A DNA stretch of 64,000 bases, from positions 1 through 64,000 of the forward strand of contig JBGAQN010000007.1 in assembly GCA_044220725.1 (NCBI GenBank). The letters run 5' to 3'. The notes under the pieces are model-generated. The model worked only from the letters and a program-made list of their open reading frames with translations. It did not search any database and was not told the DNA's origin. The DNA comes from Phosphoribacter sp044220725. Lineage in GTDB: Bacteria > Actinomycetota > Actinomycetes > Actinomycetales > Dermatophilaceae. Both the position numbers and the translations under genes were made by a program. Positions 7,239-16,215 of the stretch are shown here, in pieces (within the stretch, counting starts at the first letter, position 1; each line of letters begins with the position of its first letter).

Positions 7239-8942
7239 GTGAACACCCATCTCCGCGAGCGAGATTGGTGGCGCGACGCGGTCATCTATCAGGTCTACCC
7301 GCGGTCCTTCGCCGACTCCGACGGTGACGGCACCGGCGACCTCCCAGGGGTGACCGCCCGGTTGCCCTACCTCGCCGAGCTAGGCGTCGACGGGCTGTGG
7401 CTCTCGCCGTTCTACCGGTCGCCGCTGGCCGATGCGGGCTACGACGTGGCCGATTATCGAGACGTCGATCCGCGTTTCGGCACGCTCGCCGACGTCGACG
7501 CTCTCCTGGCCCGGGCCGGGGAACTCGGCCTGGCGGTGCTCGTCGACCTCGTCCCCAACCACTCCTCCGATCAGCATCCGTGGTTCCAGGCGGCGGTGGC
7601 AGCGGGACGGGGGTCACCGGAGCGGGCTCGCTATCTGTTCCGCGACGGACGCGGCGCCGAGGGCGAACTGCCGCCGAACAACTGGCGATCGGGCTTCGGC
7701 GGCCCGGGCTGGACCCGGATCGTCGAGCCGGACGCCCGACCGGGCCAATGGTATTTGCACCTCTTCGATGTCCATCAGCCCGACTTCGACTGGACCTGTC
7801 CGGACGTGCGGGCCGAGTTCGAGTCGGTGCTGCGCTTCTGGCTCGACCGCGGAGTGGCCGGCTTCCGGGTCGACGTCGCCCACGGGTTGTTCAAGGCGCC
7901 GGGGCTGCCCGACCTCACGCGGACGCCGGAGGAGCTCGCGACCCTCCCGACGCATGCCAGCCCCTTCTGGGACCAGGACGGCGTGCACGAGGTGTATGCC
8001 GCGTGGCGCCGGCTGCTGGAGTCCTACGGACCGCCCGACCGGGTGCTCTGCGCGGAGGCCTGGGTCAGCCCTCCCGAGCGCATGGCCCGATATCTGCGCC
8101 CTGACGAGATGCATCAGGGATTCGCCTTCGACTTCCTGGGTTGCCGTTGGGACGCGACGGACCTGCGCCGGGTCATCGATGCGCAGGTGCGGACGATGGG
8201 CGCGGTCGGCGCCCCGAGCACGTGGGTGCTGTCCAACCATGACGTCGTCCGGCACGCCAGCCGATTGGGGACGGCCGATCCCGGACCCGTGACAGGCGGC
8301 ATCCGGGCGGTTGACCCACAGCCCGACCGGGCCCTGGGGTTGCGGCGGGCCCGGGCGGCGACGCTGCTCATGCTGGCGCTGCCGGGGGCGGCATACCTTT
8401 ATCAGGGTGAAGAGCTCGGGTTGCCCGAACATACCCAACTGCCTGACGACCTGCGCGAAGACCCGGTGTGGGTGCGCACCGAGCACGCCCACGCGGGCCG
8501 TGACGGGTGCCGAGTGCCGCTCCCATGGTCGGCGCACGCGCCCGCCTTCGGCTTCTCCCCCACCGGCGCCAGCTGGCTGCCCCAGCCGCCCGAGTTCGTT
8601 GACTATGCCGCCGACCTCCAGGCCGGGGTGCCCGGGTCGACCCTCGAGCTGTATCGGGCTGCGCTGGCGACACGCCGCCGGCACCGCCTCGGGCGTGGCA
8701 CGGTGACGTGGCGATACCCGCGCCGTTCGGGCCGGGGCGGGTGGCCGGGCGCAGACGTGCTGGCCTTCGAGAACTCCGGCGTGCTCGTCGTGGTCAACCT
8801 CGGGCCTGTCTCCGTGGCTCTCCCGGCCGCTGGGGGGGTGCTGTGCCAGTCTGCACCTCTCACCGTCTCGGGCAGGTTGGGACCGGACTCGGCAGTGTGG
8901 TTGGCTGCGCCGGGCCGGTCGGCCGACCTCACCTGTGGATAA
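7239..8942 (+). CDS. GH13 alpha-glucosidase
   Basis: This 567-residue glycoside hydrolase 13 enzyme has the catalytic barrel. The motifs are VDLVPNH (102-108), GFRVDVAHG with nucleophile Asp212, CAEAWV with acid/base Glu273, and LSNHDVVRH with transition-state Asp335. The N-terminal WWRDAVIYQVYPRSF and the SDGDGTGDLPG loop are typical of oligo-1,6-glucosidase/alpha-glucosidase and trehalulose hydrolase types. It is probably cytosolic, since no signal peptide is seen, and would hydrolyse alpha-glucosides. The GTG start at 7239 follows the glbO stop by one base. Confidence 0.9.
   Translation: MNTHLRERDWWRDAVIYQVYPRSFADSDGDGTGDLPGVTARLPYLAELGVDGLWLSPFYRSPLADAGYDVADYRDVDPRFGTLADVDALLARAGELGLAVLVDLVPNHSSDQHPWFQAAVAAGRGSPERARYLFRDGRGAEGELPPNNWRSGFGGPGWTRIVEPDARPGQWYLHLFDVHQPDFDWTCPDVRAEFESVLRFWLDRGVAGFRVDVAHGLFKAPGLPDLTRTPEELATLPTHASPFWDQDGVHEVYAAWRRLLESYGPPDRVLCAEAWVSPPERMARYLRPDEMHQGFAFDFLGCRWDATDLRRVIDAQVRTMGAVGAPSTWVLSNHDVVRHASRLGTADPGPVTGGIRAVDPQPDRALGLRRARAATLLMLALPGAAYLYQGEELGLPEHTQLPDDLREDPVWVRTEHAHAGRDGCRVPLPWSAHAPAFGFSPTGASWLPQPPEFVDYAADLQAGVPGSTLELYRAALATRRRHRLGRGTVTWRYPRRSGRGGWPGADVLAFENSGVLVVVNLGPVSVALPAAGGVLCQSAPLTVSGRLGPDSAVWLAAPGRSADLTCG
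8934..8942 (-). promoter_or_regulatory. DnaA-box-like nonamer (TTATCCACA)
   Basis: TGTGGATAA on the + strand is a perfect DnaA box on the minus strand. It overlaps the stop codon of the alpha-glucosidase gene and lies 40 bases before the next start. Because the last three bases are the coding stop, chance is a fair explanation here. Confidence 0.3.
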
Positions 8943-8981
8943 GTTCTGACCTCGAGTCGACGGGGCGTCTAGCCTGCCGCC

Positions 8982-9281
8982 ATGTACGTGCGAGTCACAC
9001 CAGAGGAGTTGTCGGCGGCCGCGCAGGGGATGTCCGGTGACGGGCCGACCCTGCGGGTCCTCGCCCGGCTGCTGTCCGACGCTGGCAGCTGCGGGAGTGC
9101 GGCCGCTGGCCAGCCCTCGTTGTCCGCGGCATGTCAGGCACTCGGCGACCGAGGCAGCATGACGATCGCCACCCTGGCCGAGGCATGCGACACCCTGGCC
9201 GCGGGCCTCGGGACGGCCAGTGCGCTCTATGCCGATGCCGAGGACCGATTGGCGGTCATGGGGCGGCGGATCCTCGGATGA
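8982..9281 (+). CDS. small EspC/WXG100-like secreted-type protein
   Basis: This 99-residue, cysteine-poor helical protein begins MYVRVTPEELSAAAQGMSG and has two Ala/Leu-rich helices with a break in the middle. The opening 'V-PEEL-AAA--' and the length resemble the EspC-type (ESX secretion-associated) family. Its last four bases ATGA overlap a very large downstream gene whose own N-terminus looks like a WXG-type helical bundle. The pairing suggests substrate and partner, or chaperone and effector, of a type VII-like secretion route. No EccC or other ESX machinery gene is in the window. Confidence 0.6.
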   Translation: MYVRVTPEELSAAAQGMSGDGPTLRVLARLLSDAGSCGSAAAGQPSLSAACQALGDRGSMTIATLAEACDTLAAGLGTASALYADAEDRLAVMGRRILG

Positions 9282-11722
9282 CTGCCTCTCGCGCCGTCCT
9301 GAGCCCGCCAGCTGGCAACCCAGACCAGCTGAGCCAGGCGGCCCAACACCTCGCCCTCGTAGCTGCCCGGGTCCAGGACACCACGACCGCTCGCGACGGT
9401 GCCCACGGCTGGGGCCTGGCCCGGTCATGGCGCGGGCCCGCCTTCGAGTGCGCCCGGGACGAAGCGGCGACGGTGGGCGCAGAATGCACCACCGTGGGCG
9501 CGGCTCTCGGTCCGGTCGTCGCTGCCCTGCAGCGGTATGCCGCGATCCTTCGAGACGCCCACCGGCGGGTGGCCTCGCTGGCCCAAGAGTGGGACAGCGG
9601 GGCTCGCCGTCGTGAACAGGCACGCCATGACGCGCTCGCGAGCCTCGATCCGGTGCTCCTGGCCAGCGGCCTTGGCGCACCGTCGATCGCCGCTACCCAA
9701 CGGATGGCCGACCAGGAGTGGGCGAGTCTGCAGGCGGACCTGCGCACCCGGCATACCGCCATCCTGCGCTCGGTCGAGGCGGCCGCAGGCGACGCCGCCG
9801 CGTGCGTCTGGGGTTTCGTCCGCACCCTGCCCGGCGGCACGGACGACCCCGTCAGGGTCGCGTTGTTGGCCCGGCTGCCACTGACCGAAGGCGCTGTGCG
9901 GCTGGCCGAAGCCCGCGCCCTCGTCGCCGCCCTCGTCGCCGGTTCGGGTCGTCCAGTCGGTGCGTGGAGCTCCCCCCAAGCCCGACACATCGCGGCCCTG
10001 GGCGTGCGGGCCGGTGATCCGTTCGTCGCCCAGGCGCTCATGGAGGCGATGGACCCCGCGTCCCTGGGGCGGTTCGTCGAACGGCTGCTCGCCCACGTCT
10101 ACTCGGTTGTCCACCAGCGCGCCGACTGGTCGGCCGAGGCCGAACCGGCCTTGATCGTGCTCGGGACTGCCCTGATGACCGCCGCGAACGCCGACGCCGG
10201 GGTGGCACTCGACGCCGGCAGTGCTGCCCGGCTGGACAGGTGGCGAACCGGCTGGCTCGCTGAACTGGCCAACATGGGCAGCGCGCAGGTCGGTGAGCGT
10301 GTCTACGACCCACCGTTCACGGGCTTCACTGCCCAGGCCATCCTGATGGATCGCGCGATCCGGGCCGATCCGGGGATGGGCCCGGGCACGGCATACGCTG
10401 CGATTGTGGGCACCGCCCTCGTGGACGCTGACCGACTCGCCCCCAACATCCCGCCGCCGGCCCGAGGCCCGTGGGCCGTGCGCAGCCCGGCTGACGGAAT
10501 CGACCCGGTCGAGGTGCTCCTGCGAGCAGTGCGTGAGGACTCCACGGCGGCGACCGCGCTGTTGACCGCCCGGCTTGGGGACGGGCAACCAGTGGTCCGC
10601 TATCTGGCCGGCGATCGACTGCTCCGGGCTGTTGGTCAGGCGCCGACAGCGGCCACCAGCATCCTCGCCGACGTGCTGCGGAAGACCGCCGTGGGCACCG
10701 ACGAACAGTCGACGTCGATTGCCGGAGCCGCCCTCGACGGCTTCTCGGCCGTCGCCGAACATCTGGCGAGCCTCGAAGCGCCGAGCTTGCTAGCTGCCGA
10801 CCGCCATCTGCAGGGACTGCGCTCGGTCCTGGCCGACCTCCTGGCGCGCCACCCCGATGCCGTCTGGGCCGCGATCAACGACCCGGCGGATCCGAGGACC
10901 TGGCCCGAGGATGACGAGGTTGGGCACCCGTGGGCGGTCGCCGCCGAGGACGGCTGGAGCGTGAGGCTGCTCAACCGGTCGCGGCTGGCAGCCCTGCTGG
11001 GGGAACTGGGCAAGGACGGGGTCGTCCCAGGCACCGTTCCCACGGCCGGAGCACCGGCGCTGGCGCTCGTGCTCACCGCACTGATCGGGGCCCACAGCAC
11101 CGAACTGGCCGGTGCGCTGAACTCCCGGGACGCAGCCCAACGCGACGCGGCGATCGTGCGGCTGGGGCAGGTGACCGGCTTCGTCGTCGAATCGGCTCGA
11201 CAGGCCGTCGTGCAGGTGCAGGTCGGCGCGGACGCCGCGGTGGCCGAACGTCGTGCCCTCGTCGACAAGATCACCTCCTATATCCAGTTGCCCAACGCCC
11301 TGAAGCGCAATCTGCCCGGCATCGTGGCGACCCTCGTCCTTGGGCTGGTGCGCACGAGCGTCCAACGCATCGGGTATGGCGAAGCCACGATGGACAACGC
11401 CCAACGCACCGATAAGGCGGCCGATGTCGAACGAGCCCGGGTGGAAGCCGCGGTGCGCGCCCTCGGTTTCGACCTGGTCAGCGTCGGCGGGTGGTGGGAT
11501 GCCCAGCACGACCCGCTCGATTGGCTGCGCGCCCATCCGGGTCCCGCGTTCTGCGGATCGGACGGCATGCCGCTGCCGTTGGCCCAGATGACGCCAATCC
11601 AGCGCGAACGTTTCCTCGCGTGGGCCAGCACCGTGCCCGACTACACGACCCTGCCGAGCGCGTTGGTCGAGGCGATCGAGGACGGCGCCCGGGCGGTCAG
11701 GACAACAACTGCAGCACGGTGA
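9278..11722 (+). CDS. large uncharacterised protein with WXG-like N-terminal domain
   Basis: This 814-residue protein is read from the ATG overlapping the preceding stop. Residues 1-115 form a helical hairpin domain with a W-GPAFECARDEA turn, as in WXG100-type or PPE-like N-termini. The remainder is Ala/Leu-rich and mostly helical, with segments such as SPQARHIAALGVRAGDPFVA and FLAWASTVPDYTTLP. It resembles the family annotated DUF6571 in actinobacteria, a tentative match. No transmembrane helix or catalytic motif was recognised. Its 3' end overlaps the convergent DUF6912 gene by 26 bases. It may be a secreted effector, which remains inference. Confidence 0.65.
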   Translation: MTASRAVLSPPAGNPDQLSQAAQHLALVAARVQDTTTARDGAHGWGLARSWRGPAFECARDEAATVGAECTTVGAALGPVVAALQRYAAILRDAHRRVASLAQEWDSGARRREQARHDALASLDPVLLASGLGAPSIAATQRMADQEWASLQADLRTRHTAILRSVEAAAGDAAACVWGFVRTLPGGTDDPVRVALLARLPLTEGAVRLAEARALVAALVAGSGRPVGAWSSPQARHIAALGVRAGDPFVAQALMEAMDPASLGRFVERLLAHVYSVVHQRADWSAEAEPALIVLGTALMTAANADAGVALDAGSAARLDRWRTGWLAELANMGSAQVGERVYDPPFTGFTAQAILMDRAIRADPGMGPGTAYAAIVGTALVDADRLAPNIPPPARGPWAVRSPADGIDPVEVLLRAVREDSTAATALLTARLGDGQPVVRYLAGDRLLRAVGQAPTAATSILADVLRKTAVGTDEQSTSIAGAALDGFSAVAEHLASLEAPSLLAADRHLQGLRSVLADLLARHPDAVWAAINDPADPRTWPEDDEVGHPWAVAAEDGWSVRLLNRSRLAALLGELGKDGVVPGTVPTAGAPALALVLTALIGAHSTELAGALNSRDAAQRDAAIVRLGQVTGFVVESARQAVVQVQVGADAAVAERRALVDKITSYIQLPNALKRNLPGIVATLVLGLVRTSVQRIGYGEATMDNAQRTDKAADVERARVEAAVRALGFDLVSVGGWWDAQHDPLDWLRAHPGPAFCGSDGMPLPLAQMTPIQRERFLAWASTVPDYTTLPSALVEAIEDGARAVRTTTAAR

Positions 11723-12155
11723 GCACCTCACTGGCGTCGTACCAGAGCAGGTCCGCGTCGACGGTGCTGCCCGGTTGTTCGTCCACGTGCAACGAGGCCA
11801 GGGCTCGAAGTGGAACGGCGCTGGTGAGGATCACTTCGGCCGCGGTTCGGCCCTCGGGCAGGGCCGGTTCGGTGACCGCTTCCGGGGCTACGTCGGCCGC
11901 CGCCACCACCCTCTTGGTGGACCGACGCCCCAGGTCGCCGCCCCCCGAGGCCTGGGCAGCGGTCCGGCGCCGCGAGGCGGCAGCCGCAGCGTCCACGAAG
12001 GCGGCGTACTCCAGCTCCTCGACGTCGGCGCCAGGGGATTGGCTGGCCAGGCGCACGGTGACGGCATACGCCGGGCGCGGGGAGAGATCCTGCCCGGCGG
12101 CAAGCGCGCTCAACTCGGCCTCGGTGAGCGGTAGGTAGACCCGAACGCGGCTCAC
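11697..12155 (-). CDS. DUF6912 family conserved actinobacterial protein
   Basis: This 152-residue protein opens MSRVRVYLPLTEAELSAL and contains AYAVTVRLASQSPGADVEELEYAAFVDAA. This pattern marks a conserved, uncharacterised actinobacterial family that I believe is DUF6912. No membrane segment or catalytic motif is seen. Its ATG overlaps the patatin gene stop (ATGA), so it is translationally coupled to a lipid-handling cluster. Its 3' end overlaps the convergent large gene. Confidence 0.75.
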   Translation of the reverse strand: MSRVRVYLPLTEAELSALAAGQDLSPRPAYAVTVRLASQSPGADVEELEYAAFVDAAAAASRRRTAAQASGGGDLGRRSTKRVVAAADVAPEAVTEPALPEGRTAAEVILTSAVPLRALASLHVDEQPGSTVDADLLWYDASEVLTVLQLLS

Positions 12156-13252
12156 CGATGCTCCTCTGTGCGCCGCAGTCGTCGGTATGCCGCCCGCGCG
12201 CTCACCGTGCCCGACCGACGAATGGGCTCGGGGAGGTCCGTCGAGGTATATGCGGTGACCGCATCAGGGTGATCCGGCTCGCCTGGGACGTGCCCGCCAT
12301 CGAACTCCATGTGATGGGGGTCCCGCAGCGACACGCGTGAGGTGTGCAGCGACGTCTGCAGCACCCCGATCCGCCGAGCCGCAGCCATGGCGTTATGGCC
12401 CATGACTTCCAGGTCGGCGCTGCTGGGCCCGAGCACAGTGACCTGGGTGCCCTCGCCGTGCACGGTCGTCAGCTCGCGCAGGGCCCGTCGAGTGACCCGC
12501 GCCCGCCAGCGGCGTTCCAACCGGGTCATCGCGCGCGTCGGCGTGTCCGGGTCGAAGGTGACCGCGGGAGCAAGGACATAGACCTCGTCGACCCCGAGCC
12601 CGGCCACGAGATCGATGTTCGTCGATGACCACGCCCCGCCGTCGACATAGCGGCGGCCGGCGATGGTCACCGGTTCATACCAAGCGGGAATGGCGCAGGA
12701 GGCCATCACCGCGTCGGCGAGGTCGGCCTCGGGAAAACCTTCGCGACCAAAGGCTGTTCGCTCAGAGGCGTCGTAGTCGACTGCCACCACCGTCAAGCCC
12801 GAGCGCGGGGCCCACCCCGTTGGCGCCACGTGCCGGATGAGCGCGCCAACCCGGTCGAGCCGACCCGTGCCCAGCGGGAGAAAGGACGAGATGACGGTGG
12901 TGGGGGGCAACCGTCGCAAGCCGCTCAGTCCCCGCCGGACGACGGCTGGGGCCCCCAACGCGGCCCGTGGTCGGGTGGGTCGAGAGCGCCCCGCCGCGTT
13001 GTCGTGGTCGTAGTGGAAACCCGTCAAAGGCCCCTCGGTGATCGCCCCACCGAGCTGGTGTTCGCGCAGTTGGGCAACTCCGGCGCCACAGGCGAGCAGG
13101 GCCGCCAACACCGATCCGGCGGACGTGCCGACGAACTCGTCGAACTCCCGCGCGTCGACACCCAATTGCTCCTCCAGGGCAGTCAGCGCTCCGACGGTCC
13201 ACGCCGCCCCCAGCACTCCCCCGCCGCCGAGGACCAGGGCTCGACGCGTCAT
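12152..13252 (-). CDS. patatin-like phospholipase
   Basis: This 366-residue protein has the oxyanion-hole motif GGGGVLGAAW (from residue 9), the nucleophile elbow GTSAGS (Ser44) and the catalytic Asp in YVDGGAWSSTN, giving the Ser-Asp dyad of bacterial patatins. It probably cleaves acyl esters of phospholipids or neutral lipids in the cytosol. The upstream gene encodes a wax ester/triacylglycerol synthase, and the two overlap by four bases. This suggests coupled synthesis and turnover of storage lipid. Confidence 0.9.
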   Translation of the reverse strand: MTRRALVLGGGGVLGAAWTVGALTALEEQLGVDAREFDEFVGTSAGSVLAALLACGAGVAQLREHQLGGAITEGPLTGFHYDHDNAAGRSRPTRPRAALGAPAVVRRGLSGLRRLPPTTVISSFLPLGTGRLDRVGALIRHVAPTGWAPRSGLTVVAVDYDASERTAFGREGFPEADLADAVMASCAIPAWYEPVTIAGRRYVDGGAWSSTNIDLVAGLGVDEVYVLAPAVTFDPDTPTRAMTRLERRWRARVTRRALRELTTVHGEGTQVTVLGPSSADLEVMGHNAMAAARRIGVLQTSLHTSRVSLRDPHHMEFDGGHVPGEPDHPDAVTAYTSTDLPEPIRRSGTVSARAAYRRLRRTEEHR

Positions 13253-14739
13253 GCCCCGGCGTCCTCGGTGCTCCCGGTGTTCCCGGTGTTCCCGGTGTTC
13301 CCGGTGCTCCCGGTGTTCCCGTTGTCCCCGGGGTCCCCCGTGTCGGCGAGTTCAGCGAGCGCATCGGCGATCCCTTGACCGAGCACCTCGATATCGGGCA
13401 TCGCGTCGCGGTCGGCGTTGAGGCCGTAATAGACGCCTCCGTCATAGGAGGTCAACCCGATGGCCAAGGCTTGACCCTTGGCGAGCGGGATCACGGGGTA
13501 GGTCGCGAGCAGGCGGGCGTCGCCGGCATACAGGGAGAACTGCGGACCGGGCACGTTGGTGACGATGAGGTTGAAGAGGCGCTTGGACATGTCGCTGCCG
13601 AGGCGCGCCCCCATGGCGTGCAGGGTCGGCGGCGCGAAGCCGGCCAGCCCGACGAGCCGGTCGGCACCGACTGCGCGCCCGCCGGCGATCTGCTGCCTGG
13701 TGAGGAAGGCGATCTGATGCAACCGCATCGAGGCGGCGGGCTCGCCGACGGGCAGGTCGACCAAGCAGGCAGCCAGCTGGTGCAGCCCCTGGCCCGTGTC
13801 GTCTTCGACACTGACTGGGACGAGCGCCCGGACCACCGTCGTCGAGTGGACCGGCGAGCCGCGGGTGAGCAGCCAGGTGCGCAGGGCACCGGCGATGCAC
13901 GCCAGGACGATGTCGTTGATCGAGACGTCGTCGGCGTGCGGCCCCTTGGACAGGCGGCGGCGCACCTGCCGGTATGCCGCGAGGTCGGTGCCGACCATGA
14001 CGAACCGTCGCGCCTGGCCGACGTGGGCGTTGAGCGGCGAGGTCGGCGCGGGGCTGGCGGCTCCCCGGGCCACCGTGGACACCAGCGACCCCACCCCTGA
14101 GAGCACTCGACCGCCGAAGTCGAACAGCTCCTGGGACCCTCCGCGCACCGAGCGCAGCAGCGCGCGCGGTCCCTTGACCGAGTCGACGACCGCGGAGGTG
14201 AGCAGACTCAGGTCGCTGGGCGTATGCCGCGGACGCCAGAGATCGGGCGGCGGCTTCTCCCAGCCGGGCGTGTCGGTGACCAGGAGCTGACCAATGTCCA
14301 GGGGATGGGCACCATCGACGAGGGCATGATGGGTCTTGGTGACGATGGCCACCCGACCGTGTTCGAGCCCTTCCACGATGTAGGCCTCCCAGAGCGGGCG
14401 ACCCCGATCCAGGGATCGGGGTTGCACCCGGGCGACAAACTCCTCCAGTTGGGCGTCGTTGCCAGGTTTGGGCAGTGCCGCGCGCCGAACATGGTAGGTG
14501 AGGTCGAAATTCTCGTCGTCGACCCAGACTGGGTTGGCCAGGTTGCCGGGGACCCAGCGAACCTTTTGCCGATAGCGGGGCAACTGGGCGATGCGCTGGG
14601 CGAACAAGGCGAGCAGTCGGTCGTGGTCGAGTCGGCCCTCCGGCGGGTCCAGCACCAGGACTTCGCCGACGTGCATGACGGTCGCCCGGTCCTCCATGTA
14701 GAGGAAGGACGTATCCATCGAGGTCAACCGGTCTGCCAC
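13249..14739 (-). CDS. wax ester synthase/diacylglycerol acyltransferase (WS/DGAT)
   Basis: This 496-residue acyltransferase makes triacylglycerol or wax ester from acyl-CoA. It has the catalytic HHALVDG motif (137-143) and the usual family start MDTSFLYMED. It also has the conserved C-terminal segments NLIVTNVPGP and GLTSYDGGVYYGLNAD. The last 26 residues are a low-complexity tail of repeated Gly-Asn-Thr/Gly-Ser-Thr triplets, absent from the enzyme core. The gene overlaps patatin by four bases. Actinobacteria often carry several paralogues, so substrate preference cannot be read from sequence. Confidence 0.93.
   Translation of the reverse strand: MADRLTSMDTSFLYMEDRATVMHVGEVLVLDPPEGRLDHDRLLALFAQRIAQLPRYRQKVRWVPGNLANPVWVDDENFDLTYHVRRAALPKPGNDAQLEEFVARVQPRSLDRGRPLWEAYIVEGLEHGRVAIVTKTHHALVDGAHPLDIGQLLVTDTPGWEKPPPDLWRPRHTPSDLSLLTSAVVDSVKGPRALLRSVRGGSQELFDFGGRVLSGVGSLVSTVARGAASPAPTSPLNAHVGQARRFVMVGTDLAAYRQVRRRLSKGPHADDVSINDIVLACIAGALRTWLLTRGSPVHSTTVVRALVPVSVEDDTGQGLHQLAACLVDLPVGEPAASMRLHQIAFLTRQQIAGGRAVGADRLVGLAGFAPPTLHAMGARLGSDMSKRLFNLIVTNVPGPQFSLYAGDARLLATYPVIPLAKGQALAIGLTSYDGGVYYGLNADRDAMPDIEVLGQGIADALAELADTGDPGDNGNTGSTGNTGNTGNTGSTEDAGA
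13266..13337. repeat. 9-bp tandem repeat inside the WS/DGAT 3' end
   Basis: Eight consecutive units of CGGTGTTCC or a close variant encode the Asn-Thr-Gly/Ser-Thr-Gly tail of the acyltransferase. The first six are near identical, so copy number may vary by slippage. Confidence 0.85.
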
Positions 14740-14790
14740 CGGACCATCCTGTCAGATCCGCGGTGGACCCTCTGGTGCCCGAGAGTCGGC

Positions 14791-16215
14791 TCAGCGACGA
14801 GCCCAACGCCAACGACGGCCCGCAGCAGAAGCCCGCGTCCCGGCCCGGCCGACCCGACGTGCATGCCTGCCCGGCCCGGCCCCACTGACCCCCGGCTCGG
14901 CCGGCCGCAGGCGGCGGTCCAGCTCGGCTGCCAAAGACGCGATGGCCTTCCGCGCCGGCACCCCAGGGGATATCTCCGCCAGAGCCCTCCCCGAACCTAG
15001 GGCTGCGTCCAAGGCCACCGGATCGTCAGGGATGGTGTGGACGTCGGCTACCCCGGCGAACCGAGCCAGTGCATCGGTGACGAGCCGAGCCGGATCGGGC
15101 CCGACGGGCCCTGATCGAAGTCGGTTGACGACAACGGCGGGCACGGGTGCACGGACCGTCCCCAACTCCTGCAGTCCGCGCACCAGCCGCTGAAGGGACA
15201 CCGGGTCACATCCCCCGACGGCCACCGCGGCGTCCGCGCAACGCAGCGCCGTGAGGGTCGCCTGGTTTCGCCGAGGCGCCTGAGTGTCATAACTGAGCTC
15301 CTCGTCGTCCTCAAGGCAGAAGCCCGTGTCGACGACGACGATCTCGGCGAGTGAGCGGCATACCTGGAGAACTCTCTCGACGGCAGCTTCCCGCAGTTCT
15401 GGCCACCGTTCGGCCTTGGGCAGTCCAGTGAGGACCCGCACGCCGGGGCGCACTTCGAGGGCAAGCCGAGCCAGGTGTTGGACGTCGAGGGATCCTTGCT
15501 CAGCCGCACGCGCGGCGGCAACCACTCCGGGAGCCTCGTCGAGCATCGCCAGCGATTGCGCAACGCATCCGCCATACGTGTCGGCATCGACGAGCACGAC
15601 GTGGCGGCCCAACAAGGCGAACTCCACCGCGAGGTTGACGGCGACCGTCGTGCGTCCCGGGGAGCCGATCGGTCCCCAGACGGCCAGAATGCGTCCCGGT
15701 GAGTCCGGGAGCGATGCGACGTCGAGCTCGGGCTCGACGCCGGCGGCGGCGGCGAGGTTGGTTGGCCCGGCCACGCCGTCCTGGTCACCCAGGATGGGCA
15801 CCCAGCCACCGAGCCCGGACGCGGTCGGTGCGACCTGAGGCTGAGCGGGCGTCCCGTGGAGGGCCTCCAGCAGGGCGGCGACGAGGCGGTCCCCTGGTGC
15901 CGCGGCGGACACGACCGCGTGGACCCCGAGTTGCCACAGCCGTCGTTCGCCGTGGTCATCGTCGGGGTCGGCCAGCCCGACGACAGGGACTCCGAGGTCG
16001 CGCAACGACGTGATCGACGACAACGTCAAGCCCCGCAGCCCGGCCGAGACCACTGCGACCTGGCCCAGACCCGACGCGGCAGCCGCGAGCAACTCGGCCA
16101 GGTCCGCACACCGACGAGCGATCGTCAGGTGTCGCGAGGCGGCGATGGCCGCGACGACAGGGCCGTCCCACTTCATCGAAACCGCACTGAGGACCGAGGG
16201 CGTCGCGCCGGTCAT
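14791..16215 (-). CDS. CpaE/TadZ-like MinD-family ATPase
   Basis: This 474-residue protein has an N-terminal receiver-like region (LRDLGVPVVGLADPDDD) followed by a P-loop domain. The deviant Walker A reads GPIGSPGRTTVAVN, with Arg replacing the usual catalytic lysine, then VVLVDADTYGG and VVVDTGF. A basic, Ala/Arg-rich tail ends the protein. It overlaps a SAF-domain (CpaB-like) gene by four bases. This two-gene unit duplicates parts of the full Tad locus at 33-41 kb, but no pilin, ATPase or platform gene accompanies it. A role in positioning or gating a Tad-like machine is inference. Confidence 0.78.
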   Translation of the reverse strand: MTGATPSVLSAVSMKWDGPVVAAIAASRHLTIARRCADLAELLAAAASGLGQVAVVSAGLRGLTLSSITSLRDLGVPVVGLADPDDDHGERRLWQLGVHAVVSAAAPGDRLVAALLEALHGTPAQPQVAPTASGLGGWVPILGDQDGVAGPTNLAAAAGVEPELDVASLPDSPGRILAVWGPIGSPGRTTVAVNLAVEFALLGRHVVLVDADTYGGCVAQSLAMLDEAPGVVAAARAAEQGSLDVQHLARLALEVRPGVRVLTGLPKAERWPELREAAVERVLQVCRSLAEIVVVDTGFCLEDDEELSYDTQAPRRNQATLTALRCADAAVAVGGCDPVSLQRLVRGLQELGTVRAPVPAVVVNRLRSGPVGPDPARLVTDALARFAGVADVHTIPDDPVALDAALGSGRALAEISPGVPARKAIASLAAELDRRLRPAEPGVSGAGPGRHARRVGRAGTRASAAGRRWRWARR

